DNA of 64,000 bases from Aurelia coerulea (lineage: Eukaryota; Cnidaria; Scyphozoa; Semaeostomeae; Ulmaridae). The DNA is taken from assembly GCA_039566865.1 (NCBI GenBank), contig CM076960.1, positions 1,798,001 through 1,862,000 of the forward strand. The letters are read 5' to 3'. A program made the position numbers and the translations under genes. Positions 1-10,615 of this stretch are shown one piece after another (positions within the stretch are counted from its first letter, which is position 1; each line of letters opens with the position of its first letter). The notes beneath the pieces were generated by a model that had not been told where the DNA came from, made no database searches, and worked only from the letters and a program-made list of their open reading frames with translations.

Positions 1-663
1 TGATAAAATTTGAACAATATTAGATCTGGTGTTATTTTGTTTTCCAGAAGTCACCCCCAGTCACCCATTGGACAGTCTCTTAATTTTTCATTAATTTCAG
101 TTCTTAATTTCGATGTGCTTCAGGAACTTGCTTAGGCCAAAAGGCGAAAGCTCTGGTTTGCTGCTTGACGCAAATTTGAGCTTTCAAAATTGATATATTT
201 GCTCTCAAAGCACCAATACCTACAAACGAGGTATCTATGTTCAAGTTAACTATCGAGGAACATTTTGAGAGTGATTAGACATTGATTGAGGCTAAATTCA
301 CATCGCTGGAGACAACCAAATCCGTATACTTTTTTGGGGACACCCGGTACATAAAATCTGATGTGGTTTTATCGTAAATAGCAATTTGCCAACGAGCCCT
401 TCATACCAATAGACGATTGCGCTAAAGATGGCGACGAGGACATTTTTACCAAGATGCATTGCGCTCTAATTTTAAAATGCTACAGGAATTAAATTAAAGA
501 GCACAAGTAAATCTTGGTAAAAAGTTCCTCATCGCCATATTTAGCGCAATCGTCAATTGGAAATCGATTCAAAGTAATTTGAGTTTCACCATGAGAATAC
601 GGAAAAAGAATCTACATAAAAACGAAATTCGCTAAGGTAAAGACTTGAAGATTTGCATGTTAC
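1..663. other. BAZ1B intron with remnants of repeats
   Basis: No exon was recognised. At about 331-352 a lone Tc1/mariner-like end (GGGACACCCGGTA) is present without its partner. The small palindromic element at 406-560 is listed separately. Confidence 0.5.
406..560. mobile_element. Small MITE-like inverted repeat, about 155 bp
   Basis: The left end CCAATAGACGATTGCGCTAA is matched in inverted orientation by the right end, which reads CCAATTGACGATTGCGCTAA on the other strand. Similarity continues for about 45 bp through the ATGGCGAYGAGGA and TTTTTACCAAGAT words. No clean target-site duplication was seen. Confidence 0.6.
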
Positions 664-732
664 CTTGAGTTGGTCCGTGGCAGAAAGGGTATAAAATTCT
701 TTGTTTTCAAGGCTTGCGATGATTCTCTTTGG
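664..732 (-). CDS. BAZ1B: BAZ1B exon 10: start of WHIM1 motif
   Basis: Acceptor CTTCCAG|CCA and donor AAG|GTAACA. Its 23 codons give PKRIIASLENKEF and YTLSATDQLK, matching LETSEFFELTSEEKLQ of human WSTF. It is in phase 0 on both sides. The rest of WHIM1 should follow below position 664, but I found no convincing exon in 1-663, so it probably lies outside the window. Confidence 0.82.
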
Positions 733-3700
733 CTGGAAGAAAGAAGTTCACAAAATTTTAAATTCCATGAATAACTAAATGATGCTTAAAACAGGTGATT
801 TATTTCTGAACTGACGAAACGTCACCACAATCTTAATAATTTTAAGCACATCGGCAAATCGTTCACAAGAATGAGAAGATCCTTAACATTTTATGACAGC
901 AGGGGGGGGGGGGGTTGTTCAAACCACGATTAGCGGCCATTAGCGCTAATCTAAAATTAAAGGCATGATTCTGTAGTCATTTGCATAGTCCTAATCTAGT
1001 ACTAGCCTCATACCAGTTTTGAACAACCGGGCCCAGGGCAATAGGAACACGGTTTGATCAAAATAAATGACTTGACCAGGTTACGTTGAAAACCGACATT
1101 ATCTAATATTTAACCACAAGGTTCGTTTTAATTCTACAAGCGGTCATGTACATTTAAGGGGTTACAACCCGGTGCATTGAAGCCTTGTGTTCAACAATTC
1201 AAGAAGAGCGGTGGAGAAACTCAACGCCATTATAACAGTATATGAGATGAAATACGAAGAATAGAAATAAGGACGGGCCTAACCATTTTTTCCTTCTCCA
1301 CTTTTCCCTCCTCCGCACTACCAATACTAGATGCATCATCATCATCATCGTCTTTTTGTTCATCGTCTTTTTTGTCTTCATCTCCCTTATCTCCCTTGTT
1401 TCCCTGTTCTTTAGATTGTTTGTCACATGTCAGTTTCAGGTAATGGTACACAAGTTCTGATACAGTGAAAACAGTCAATGGCATATCAGCTAGTCCAATG
1501 CCTAGGCCATTTATCTGAAAAAGAACATAAAGCGTTGTTGATAAAAATAGTCTGGAAGTTTACACAAAATTGCCTCAAAGAAAATAACCAACGAGCCTTG
1601 AAGAATACTTGTTGCTCAATGATGCAAATGATTAATTAATCAGATCAACAAGGGCAGATTTTGTAATACAATAGCACGAGTTGCTTTTGTTGACACCTCA
1701 ATTCAAAGCGATTAGGGATCACAGACAAAGGAAATTCTCTCAACCAGCAATTCAAAACAAACAAAGCTGCAAAAGTTTCTTTGAAACCCAGGTAGCTAGC
1801 ATGCTCGTTGTGCATTCCAGAAACTGTTTTTAAGGGCAATCATGAGAATAGATCGAAAGAAGAAGGATGCATCTACACATCTGCCGCGGGCATTTTATTT
1901 CTTTGGTCCAGAAGCGGAGCAGTAAATGTTTTGATAACACCCAAAAAATAAGAGAATTGAATCGCCTCCTAAACGGCTTGTGAACCAAACAGATAAAATG
2001 CCCGCGGCAGATGTGTAGATGCATCCTTCTTCTTTCGATCTATGCTCATGTTTGCCCTTAAAACCATTTTCTGGAATGCACAACGAGCGAGCTAGCTACC
2101 TGGGTTTCAAACAAACAATTGCGGCTTTGTTTGTTTTGAATTACTAGTTGAGAGAATTTCCTTTGTCTGCAATCCCTAATCGCTTTGAATTGAGGTGTCA
2201 ACAAAAGCAACTCATGCTATTGTATTACAAAATCTGCCCTTGTTTGCAAATGCTGAATTAATCAGATCACGTGAGTGATTAATAAGTTGGAATGTTGGCA
2301 TAATTAAAAACAAAAGATAGGAAATAAAACTTCAAGGCAAATGTATACCTCCTGCTCTTCTTCCCCAATCAGGGCTCTCAGAAATACCAAGAGAATCTTG
2401 GACACAACATCGGCACCTTGGCTGCCAGCAGCCAATGCTTTTATCAACAACTCTACAAAAAGATGAAATCAATAACTCAGTAAATTAACACATTTCAAAT
2501 CACATTTAACAAACAAGCAGAGATGAATACATAGACAAGTATTCAATGGCATAGTCCTGATAAAGTTTCGTTTGTAAGACAACCAAAGAAAAACATTAAC
2601 GCGTACATATTGATACTGCTTTAGTTGTTATACGACCTATTGATGGTATGTTTTGGAAGATACAAGAATAGTGTATGAGGGACTAATGCAGGGGGACACG
2701 GTGTATCTCACATCTGCAGACATTTTTCTAGACTTTTCAAAGAATTCTTTTCAGAAAATTTCATTCTGTGATAGGTTTTTAAACGTTTCTTTTAAATAAT
2801 AGTCACAATTATCTATGTTTTAAAACGATAATGCATCCATATAAATGAACAAAGATCAAATAATGTAGACAATGGATACTCAAAATTTACATATACGACA
2901 CACACAAAACTGACTTATTCCAAACCTTCGGTGGGACAAAGTTTTGAACAATCTAAAATTTCCATCAGAAAAGGCTTTGGACAAGCATTTATCTAAAATT
3001 TTGTCCCACCAAAACTTTTGGTTGTCAATGTATTCAAAATAAAATTTCAATATTAACCTTACCTGCATTGATTGTTGGACTTTCTTCCGGAGCCAAGAAT
3101 TTATTAAACGTATAAATGAACTCAATCATCATGGCAATTTCACCAAAAGCATTATTTGGCAATCCACCTTGTAAAATAATAGGTTTTGCAGCAGGAAGTG
3201 GAGCTATGTTTGTCAGTTCTAGATCATCATACTTCTGGTTTAGTAACTGCAACAAATAATTAAAGTAAAGCATATAAGATTTGGTAAACAACAAATTTGA
3301 TAGGGTGGCAGATACAAAATTATTAAAAGATGATTTATAATACTGGCCTTGCACACATTAACATTGTTTTCCTGCCAACGATAAAGTTTTCAAGATTTCT
3401 TAGGAATTCTTGTTTGCAAACATAAGCAGTGTTTGTGAATAACAGAAATGGATATCTCTTTGATAAACATAATTTCAGAAGCCAGTAAATTTCAGGAAAA
3501 ATGTTCTTCGTGATTTAGCTCATTTGTATTGTATATTAACTTGTGAAAACCATTTTCATTTCATTTTCATTTCAACTAAAATCATTTTCTTACTCTGTTT
3601 CTTTCTCTTCTTATTTTGTTCCACTCTTCCCTAAATGAAAATAAAATGATAAATACAATAGAAAGTAGCATCTTTTACATGACTATTTTAAAAGGTTTAT

Positions 3701-6700
3701 TCAACATTTAAAGCTTACATTGCAGAGCAATAAAACGAAAAAGATCTCGTTCAAATCGACTTTGCACAAGCGCCATGAACAATGGATAGGCAAAGAAACA
3801 ATGATGTGTCTGTGTTTATTTTTCTTTTATATACAATAAATATTCTCATTGCATGTACTGTAATTGTACAAAGATAAAAAAGTAAATAATGTAAAATATA
3901 AGCACTTTGATGTGAATTGAAACAAGATGTGTTTTGAGCATAGCCCTTTATCAAGCCCATTATTTATAGACAAGCCTATTTACCATTGCACATTGAGTCC
4001 TTAACCTGCTAAAACATAACTTGAATGTGGAATTTTCTTCGTCTGGGGGAATTATTCCATCAACAAAATATTGTAGCTCAACTGGATTAAATAAAATATT
4101 TCAAGTAGCTCAAGGCATCAACAAACTTCATCATTTGGCTCATTTAGTGGGCAACAATGTGAAGAAAAAATGATTAAAAGTATTCTTTACCTTTTTTGCA
4201 GCCTAATTTTTTCTTTCTCTTCTTCTGTTAAGGTTTTCCTGTTTGGATAGGAAGGTAATGTCAAGTCACTTGATAGAATTGTTATTTCCAAAATTATTGG
4301 GGGGATTTGAATCCCATTGCATAGCACTCAAAACACTAAAATCTAAATCATAGCACTCAAAACAGACTTTGCACAAATTTTTCCCACCTAAATGCAAAAT
4401 AAACCCAAACTCCATTTTTTACTATGGGAACCCTGCAAAGACGTGCTTGGTGACAGGCTCCTGTTTACAAAGAACTACAATAATCTTACCAATCAATCTT
4501 TTCTGTGAAATCCTGCATATCACTTAACTTCAGTTGTCCAACAGTTGGCATCCTGTCAGTCGAAAATCGAATAATTACATAGAATATCATTTCACTCATA
4601 TTTGTTGAAATCTCACTGACGTATAAAGAAAAAACTTTGCAAGTTAACTTCTTGCTACAACTGAACAAAGGAAAATGCTTTACACAGCCAACGAAGCAAG
4701 AAAAAAATGTACGGTCTATTGGGGTCAAATGGGAATGACAATTAATCTCAATATACTTCTGTAAAATCTTTATGAACACATTTTCTCAAGCGACATCTGC
4801 AAGAACTACCATTCTTGAAGCATAATGATTCGTGATCTACCATTTTTCTGCAATCAACCTTACCCATTTTACCCCAGCATAACCCTATTACCCATGCAGA
4901 CCCTATCCTAAAAACAGGCCTCATTGATGTGCACATGAGTGCCGGTCACAGGCACAAGCTATCACCACATATTAGTTGCTGCTTTTTGCTCGTAACTATA
5001 CTGTACTCCGTGTGATTCAATTGCCGGCACATATTTTGAAACCATTTCATCACAGGCACAGAATATTCGTTATTGAGGCTTGCCTAAAACCAAAAAAGTA
5101 ATTCCTCATGGTCTACATGTACTGTAGATAGCTATAGGATTAAAAATGTATCTACCTTCATAATGTTTTTAATGAAGTTTCTCCAGATCTATGAGAAGTA
5201 ACTTTACCACAAATATACTCTAAGATGCCCTACCTCTCTTTTGGAAATATTGGCTCCTTTGTAGATTTGGTTCCAAAATCAAACAGAGTTTTCTGTTTCA
5301 TTCCTTTGTCTCCAGCCATCTGAAAATATTGAGAATTATCTTCCTGTTGAATATTTTGCATTGAATGTATTTACATTTCCACAATGAATGAAATATTTCA
5401 GAGGTCATTAGATTGTTTTCACATTTCCTGCAAGGAATATGTGTGAAATTATGCTGTCTCTGCATAAAATCATGGCTTGACTTTTGGGAACCAGATTCTT
5501 CAGCAAGTTTTGTGTGTCTTGCAACTTAGAAAAAGACCTCAAATGTACTCCCTGTTGGACAAATATACTAAGTACCCCCTGGATCAAAACTCTATATTTG
5601 CATATCCTGAGGTATACACAGTAACATCTAGAAAGTATGAACTAACCTTCAATTTGAGTTTGGGTGATTTCACAGTAGAAATTTTAACTTTTGGTGATCT
5701 CTGAACTTGGGATAAAACTTTGAGTGCCATTGCGGATGCAGAAGATCCACCTTTCTTGTGAAGTGACAGTCCATGCTTACTTGAAAGCTTTGGAGTAACT
5801 TTAATCTTTGGTGAATTTTTAAACTTTGGTGAATTCTTCAACTGCGATAAAGGAATATCTAGGTCTGAATCTGAGTCTGAGGATAAATCAATTTTTACTT
5901 TCTTTGAACTGCTAAGAACACCATTTGTCTTGTTCTCTTTTGTGGAACTTTTCTTCTTAGGAGACTTTAATTTCTTTGCCTTCTTTGGTGATGAATCTCC
6001 TTTGGCTTTTGAGGAACTTAAAATCTTCAACTTTGTCTTGCCTTCCTTCTTTTTCTCTTTTCCTTTTGAAGATGGTGATTTCTCACGTTTCTTCTTCTTA
6101 TGAACTTTTGGAGAGGTTCCATCTTTCGCTTTATTTTTAAATGACACATCATTTTGTCCTTCAACTACCTTTTTGGCAATTAAAGTAGGCTTTATCGGTG
6201 ACTTTTTGGTGAATGTTAATAACTTCATTTTACCGACAGGTGAGCTTGAATCATTACTGTTTTTTACCGATGATAATGGCTCATCAGAATCTGAACTTGA
6301 CGACAAAGTGACTTCTTGAATTTTAGGCTTTGCTGGCAACTTTGAGAATGACAACTTTCGTTGTTTTGGGTCTATTATTTGGTGCTTTTTGTGCTTTTTC
6401 AATGATAATGATGAAGATTTTGCATATCCATGGTCTTGATTTTTCTTCACAACATTGGATGCTGATGATGAAGCTTTTGCATAAGAATGTTCAGGCTTCT
6501 GCTCCACCAATGTTGTGTCCTTCATTTTCTTCTTTATTCTTATGGCTATCCTGTAAGTTTGAAGAATAAACAATTAAATAACGCTTTATGTCCTAAAATG
6601 AGAGCTCTAAGGACTTACTTACTTTTCTTACAAAATATGATGCAATGAAAACTGTTTTGAAATTCCCTCAGTACAGGAGCATAGGTTCCAAATCTTTAAA

Positions 6701-8353
6701 AAGGTTAGTGTAAAATTCAATGACCTATTTCTTTGAATTGAATGACTTCAAGGAAACTTTAGCTATTTATCTAGCAAAATTCAAACCGCTTACAAACAAT
6801 TTATAAACTATTACGTATTGTCTTTGTCAAAAATATTCTATTAATCTATAATTCTACCGTAGGACTTTTCTGAAATCTTCAGCATTTTCAGATTTAGAGT
6901 GTTTTTCTTCTGTTTCAAGAACTCAAGAAAAATTTTCAAAAAACTTAAAACCATCGTAATGTCAAAACAGTTTGAAGCAACATGAAGTAATTTTGAAGAA
7001 AACCATAGTTTATGAATGCCTACACTATGGTATCAAGCAAAAGTCTGTCACTCATCTGGTTTATGATTTAGAAATTTGATGATGTCACATCCTAAAATGA
7101 ATTGAAATGTAAGATGGGCTGTAATTTAAAAAAATATTCAAAATTTCTGAAAAGTCCAATGGTAGAATTATAAGCAAGTAGCTAAAGTTTCTTTCAAGTC
7201 ATTCAATCAGAGGAAATAGGTGATAGAATTTTATACCCATCTTTTTATGCTGATTTTAAAATTTGGAACGTATGCTCAGTGGCTTTACGTAACTTCTTTC
7301 TTTTTAAAAACCACCATTTGCTTGCACAAGGCAAGGGTTCCCCCTTCTAGTTTCGGAGAAAATTAGCTTGGTTTGTTTTGAATTACTGGTTGAGAGAATT
7401 TCCTGTGTCTCCAGTTGCTTATCGCTTTGAATTGAGGTGTCAATCAAATGCAACTGTTGCTATTGTATTACAAAATCTGCCCTTGTTAGCATGGTTTGCA
7501 AACATTTTTTTGCATAGCAACCACAACTTTACAAATGCAAAATGAGGCATCATTCTGGTAACAATCATAAGCATTTAGCTTCAAGACAACACAGTATTGT
7601 GTGGTTAGTACCATTTAAAATAATTTTGCACCAAGTTTTCTTGTCCAGAAAGAAGAACCCCCTTTAATTTTATGCTACAATCACTATCTAACCATCCTTT
7701 ACTCCCTCCAAACACTAAAATCTTCTTCTCCAACCTTCCCAGCATTCATCAGTGGCGCATGCAATCTGCGTTTTATGTCGCAAGCAAATATATTTGAGCT
7801 GATGAGAAATGCCCAGATTTTGCATCAGTTCTCCTCTCACTTTTCACCCTTAAAATCCACCAGAAATCCCATGTCAATTGCATGAATACATACTTGCAAA
7901 AATAATTCAATAAAAGATCCTTAATAATTTGACCATCACGCATTACGAGTCCATCTTTAATTACGAAATCTCGACTTGGTAACTTCCAAATCCGACATTG
8001 TCATTAGGCCGGTGAATAGGCCTAGCCAGCCGTCTCCCCGTCTAGGCCACTGCAGAAAACCTTCGCTTAAACGCACCTTACCTCTTACGATCGCTTATCA
8101 AACAGCACAGTGACTTCAATCGGCCATATTTGTTGAATTCTTGTGCTTTGTGGCTATCTTTGACGTCTACTTTACGATAAAAACTCAGGATAAAGTTGGA
8201 GTACGCGCCATTCTCAATACGATTTTTTTGTGTACTGTGCATGTGAGGGAGCCGCGCCAAATTTTGGTGCTCAGCCTCCTCCGCAGAGCATCTTTCGGAA
8301 AGCAATGACGTCATAGAAATAAGGGCTGTTTCAGAAAAATAAACGAAACCCAA
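664..8353 (-). CDS. BAZ1B: BAZ1B/WSTF-like chromatin-remodelling subunit, 5' part of gene (continues off left edge)
   Basis: Ten exons on the minus strand join without a frame break into 567 codons, counting from the ATG at 6525-6523. Exons: 8082-about 8340 (probably 5' UTR), 5647-6550, 5234-5319, 4490-4552, 4191-4238, 3594-3630, 3063-3246, 2349-2452, 1284-1514, 664-732. Residues 1-293 are a Lys/Ser-rich basic tract with SPK repeats and acidic-serine stretches. A MKQKTLFDF motif (300-308) matches the MKQMTLLDM site of human WSTF. Short basic EEEKEKIRLQK and REEWNKIRRERNR exons follow, then the DDT domain (about 385-460; GGLPNNAFGEIAMMIEFI), the DMPLTVFTVSELVYHYL segment and the start of WHIM1 (SLENKEFYTLSATDQLK). 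In vertebrates WSTF works with SMARCA5/ISWI in nuclear remodelling and marks H2A.X through an N-terminal WAC kinase domain. No WAC domain is visible here. PHD finger and bromodomain would lie beyond position 1. The order of motifs fits BAZ1B better than BAZ1A; orthology is inferred. Confidence 0.88.
902..914. repeat. Poly-G tract
   Basis: A run of about 13 G residues lies in an intron of the BAZ1B-like gene. Confidence 0.9.
1284..1514 (-). CDS. BAZ1B: BAZ1B exon 9: DDT/WHIM linker with acidic tail
   Basis: The acceptor is TTTTTCAG|ATA and the best donor is ATG|GTTAGG. It encodes INGLGIGLADMPLTVFTV, SELVYHYLKLTC and then an acidic stretch with a DDDDDD run encoded by a GAT/TCATCA-type microsatellite (about 1330-1352 on plus), parallel to the acidic insert of human WSTF. 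The donor is not a strong consensus; an upstream GTAGTG is an alternative. Confidence 0.85.
1647..2244. mobile_element. Long-TIR palindromic element, family M9a (598 bp), intronic
   Basis: Nearly the whole element is a foldback: arms of about 250 bp start AACAAGGGCAGATTTTGTAA and end with its reverse complement, with a short central loop (about 1900-1995). It sits in the intron between BAZ1B exons 9 and 8. Unlike its relatives at 18618 and 62694, it is not flanked by a simple 9-bp duplication: a 24-bp stretch (1623-1646) recurs with two mismatches at 2245-2268. No coding capacity, so non-autonomous. Long TIRs with 9-bp duplications suggest a Mutator-like family (inference). Confidence 0.8.
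2349..2452 (-). CDS. BAZ1B: BAZ1B exon 8: second half of DDT domain
   Basis: Acceptor TTTGTAG|AG and donor CAGGAG|GTATAC. It encodes LLIKALAAGSQGADVVSKIL and LVFLRALIGEEEQE, aligning with the SLMEALSADKGGFLYLNRVL region of human WSTF. It ends in phase 0. Confidence 0.88.
3063..3246 (-). CDS. BAZ1B: BAZ1B exon 7: first half of DDT domain
   Basis: Acceptor GTTGCAG|TTA and donor GCAG|GTAAGG. It encodes KYDDLELTNIAPLPAAKPI, then GGLPNNAFGEIAMMIEFI and YTFNKFLAPEE. This matches the DDT signature of BAZ proteins (LPN-x-x-FGD-x-AMV-x-EFL). DDT domains bind ISWI-type ATPases and linker DNA. It ends in phase 1. Confidence 0.92.
3594..3630 (-). CDS. BAZ1B: BAZ1B exon 6: 37-nt micro-exon, charged helix
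   Basis: A 37-nt exon with acceptor CATTTAG|G and donor AGA|GTAAGA. It encodes (R)EEWNKIRRERNR and continues the basic helix that precedes the DDT domain in WSTF. It ends in phase 0. Confidence 0.78.
4191..4238 (-). CDS. BAZ1B: BAZ1B exon 5: charged helix
   Basis: Acceptor CAAACAG|G and donor AAAAAG|GTAAAG. It encodes KTLTEEEKEKIRLQK, matching in character the MSEEQRKEYLKKKREE stretch of human WSTF upstream of the DDT domain. It ends in phase 2, as required by exon 6. Confidence 0.8.
4490..4552 (-). CDS. BAZ1B: BAZ1B exon 4
   Basis: Acceptor CTGACAG|G and donor TTG|GTAAGA. It completes an Arg codon, encodes MPTVGQLKLSDMQDFTEKID and splits a Trp codon with exon 5. The phases on both sides agree with the neighbours. 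It is inserted where human WSTF has a less conserved linker, so the assignment rests on frame and splice sites. Confidence 0.75.
5234..5319 (-). CDS. BAZ1B: BAZ1B exon 3: MKQKTLFDF motif
   Basis: The acceptor is TTTTCAG|ATG and the donor GAGAG|GTAGGG. It encodes MAGDKGMKQKTLFDFGTK and following residues to FPKE, ending in phase 2. MKQKTLFDF aligns with MKQMTLLDM of human WSTF and is a near-PIP-box (Q-x-x-L-x-x-F). The ATG at the exon start could also serve as an internal translation start. Confidence 0.85.
5647..6550 (-). CDS. BAZ1B: BAZ1B exon 2: Lys/Ser-rich basic region
   Basis: The acceptor is CTTACAG|G at 6551-6552 and the donor AAG|GTTAGT at 5646-5641. The first clear ATG is at 6525-6523, followed by MKDTTLVEQ. 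The 293 codons are dominated by K, S and P: SPK/SPKK repeats resembling linker-histone tails, SSSSDSDE and SSDSDSDLD stretches resembling CK2 sites, and long KKKK runs resembling nuclear localisation signals. Human WSTF has a comparable SPKK-rich linker at the matching place, before MKQMTLLDM. The exon ends in phase 0. Confidence 0.85.
6678..7276. mobile_element. Palindromic element, family M9b (about 600 bp), BAZ1B intron 1
   Basis: It starts AGCATAGGTTCCAAATCTTT and ends with the inverted equivalent GGAACGTATGCT. The arms share long similarity, including CCTATTTCTTTGAATTGAAT-type and CATAGTTTATGAATGC stretches. Better-preserved copies at 25595 and 58911 carry 9-bp target duplications; here the flanks match poorly. 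No ORF. Confidence 0.75.
7365..7497. mobile_element. Solo right-arm fragment of family M9a
   Basis: The sequence GGTTTGTTTTGAATTACTGG through AAAATCTGCCCTTGTT matches the right arm of the element at 1647-2244. The left arm is missing. Confidence 0.75.
8082..8340 (-). other. BAZ1B: BAZ1B-like exon 1, probably 5' UTR (upper boundary approximate)
   Basis: A strong donor (AG|GTAAGG) sits at 8081-8076. The phase fits exon 2, whose acceptor leaves a G to complete an AGG codon. The frame continuous with exon 2 is open through this exon, so an upstream start (for example the Met of MHSTQKN, about 8240) would add up to about 55 residues that I do not recognise. Short ATGs in other frames stop at once. 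I treat it as mainly 5' UTR; the transcription start is not visible. Confidence 0.55.
8306..8313. promoter_or_regulatory. Full CRE palindrome TGACGTCA near the BAZ1B 5' end
   Basis: A perfect 8-bp cAMP-response element lies inside a 10-bp palindrome (8305-8314), about 225 bp upstream of the exon 1 donor on the minus strand. CREs are commonly found within about 250 bp of transcription starts, so this marks a likely promoter for the BAZ1B-like gene. GACGTCA also occurs inside repeats in this window, so the site alone is not decisive. Confidence 0.5.
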
Positions 8354-9160
8354 CGAATTTCAACATAATTATAAGATTTAAGTGGATTTAATATATACCT
8401 CCTTAAAGCACAATCTATCTCCTTTCCAATAATATGCAGCTTGGATACATTAATTAAATTATTCATCAATGAATTGATATTAAATTAAGAATGGCCAATT
8501 TTAAGAGACCAATTTTATCGTAAAAAGTTACAAAGCAATTTTTTGGAAATGATGCCATTGGTAACAACCATACAAATTCACACCCATAAAATACATTTAT
8601 CAAGACTGATAAAACAAGCTCTCACGAAGAAGAATTCTTGGCTATGCAAATGTCTATGCAAACACTTTTTCACATTTTAAGAAAAGCATACTTACAAAAA
8701 CTCCCAGCACCTGCACTCCTATTACCTGGTGTACATAATACGTGTCCATAGAATCTACTTCACATCCCCTACCTCTGACGGAACCTTTCAAATTAACCCC
8801 CTTTCTCCTACTCTCTGGGAAAATATTACCCCCTTTTCCATACATTCACTGACATCCTTGAAATGAACATACATTCACTGAAATCCTTGAAATTTCAAAT
8901 TTAACACTAATGCTAAGAACCCTGACAGAAGTCTGTAGATATGATGAGAAGAGGAAATATGAATACATGACCATGAACTCAATAGGAACTAGCGTTACAC
9001 AGTACATTACATAGATCTGGCATGATACTGAGTGATCTAAATTCAATCTATGCATGTTGAAAGTGTTGAAATTATTCTGGTACACTGTCACAGTTATGCT
9101 TAAAATTTACCTTGTTCTTGTTAGTGATAGATGATCAGTGATAAATTTGGTAGCCTACTG
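8346..9160. other. Intergenic DNA, little recognised
   Basis: AT-rich sequence without a convincing gene. A short direct duplication with a 29-bp period lies at about 8841-8893 (TACATTCACTGACATCCTTG repeated with one change). Confidence 0.5.
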
Positions 9161-9580
9161 TTGCAGGAGTAGAGATATTCAGCTTTAAACAGATTGCAAT
9201 AGATGTGAGAATTTGGTAGAGAATCGCTACTACAGAAAAACATCTATTCCATTAAGTCTGAGAAATGTATGGAGAATCATTAATTGATTTGTTGTAGCAA
9301 TGTTTCAATACAGAATCCACTGCTGAGTTCAAAAAAGTGACTCAGACTGCTGTAACTGTTGCAGGAGTAGAGATATTGAGCTTTAAACCGATTGCAATAG
9401 ATGTGAGAATTTGGTAGAGAATCACTACTACAGAAAAACATCTATTCCATTACGGCTGAGAAATTTATAAAGAATCATTAATTGATTTGTTATAGTAATG
9501 TTTCGATGCAGAATTGAATGCTGAGTTCAAAAAAGTGACTCAGACTGCTGTAACTATTGTAGTTGCAGAGATATTTAACT
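9161..9580. repeat. Tandem duplication, 198-bp period
   Basis: Two adjacent copies begin TTGCAGGAGTAGAGATATT at 9161 and 9359 and run about 198 bp each, sharing the GAGAATTTGGTAGAGAATC and ACAGAAAAACATCTATTCCA words. A degenerate third start follows at about 9557. Noncoding. Confidence 0.85.
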
Positions 9581-9750
9581 TTTGCGATAGTCTTCGTTTT
9601 TGTTAATGGCTGGCTTTAATTAACTTTAAGTAGTTATCTTCAAGCCAACCGTAAATAAGTAAATTATCATTATTATTTTATGGCACTTATACAACACTTA
9701 TAGAACATAATGCGACAGCCTTAAATAAGCATCCCTTGCTTCATTTAGTA

Positions 9751-9919
9751 CAGGGATGTAGGAAGCATCTCAAACTTGGAGGGGCACAACACTTCAAGGA
9801 CGCCTTTTTCATTACCCAAAAAGGGCACTTCCTGAAAATAAAAAGGGCACTTCTTTGTTTGTTGCAAAATCTTGGGGGGCACGTGCCCCCAGTGCCCCCC
9901 TCCGGTTCCTACGTCTCTG
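9751..9919. mobile_element. hAT-like MITE (169 bp) with 8-bp TSD
   Basis: Terminal inverted repeats read CAGGGATGTAGGAAGC and (inverted) CAGAGACGTAGGAACC. Perfect 8-bp direct repeats ATTTAGTA flank it (9743-9750 and 9920-9927). The interior carries GGGGGCACGTGCCCCC-like palindromic runs. An 8-bp duplication with CAG-start TIRs fits the hAT superfamily. Confidence 0.82.
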
Positions 9920-10205
9920 ATTTAGTACTAGGCATGTCTTTTTAGCTCATATGTTCTCCCAAAATGTTGAGTTAAAGACAAATGACGGAGATATAAGGTG
10001 ACTTAAATCAGGGGCCTGGGCAATCTAAATATAGCTTATTGTATTCCATTGTATTTGACGATATCGAGAGATTAGCAAATCAATTGGACAAATGAAAGCA
10101 CTAAGCCATCTTTTGTTCTATTTTTAAACGAGGCGCTATATATCCGTCATTTGTCTTGAACGATAATGGTACTACTCCACATGGCAGTTATAATTCAAAA
10201 TTAAC

Positions 10206-10615
10206 TTGTCTAGGATGAGTGACCAGGCACTCAAATTTCTCAATGAGTCAAGGGTAGGATTAAGCATTTTGAGAGAGCATAAGTTTCGGCACTGTTCTTT
10301 CGAAACGTCCGATCCTATGTACTTACTAAATGATGGTGTGGAAAATACCGAACATAACATGCTGCTTTGCCAATACTTCAATCAATAGAGAACACTCCTC
10401 CCTTGGAACGTATCTGATGTTCTGTCTGAAATAGGAATCAATACAAACAGTTGATCTCAGTGTGCACTTTTAGATATCTTGTTATATGGAGACTCATCAA
10501 GGCTTAACCGCACCCTACACAGACGCATCATCTCGGCAACATTAGAACACATTTTAAGTACTGGTTGAAATCGATTGATTGATCGATAAAATTAATCGAT
10601 ACGATTAATCAATTT
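10206..10615 (+). pseudogene. 5'-truncated LINE relic (reverse transcriptase C-terminus) with simple-repeat tail
   Basis: It encodes SRVGLSILREHKFRH and a Cys/His-like region (GVENTEHNMLLC), then an internal stop at 10386-10388 and LLYGDSSRLNRTLHRRI to about 10570. The RxGLSxLREHKFRH ... ExTEHxLLxC pattern is typical of the C-terminus of non-LTR reverse transcriptases. A tail of ATTGATTGATCGAT-type simple repeat follows (10572-10605), as LINE 3' ends often have. It is inactive and lacks the RT domain. Confidence 0.8.
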
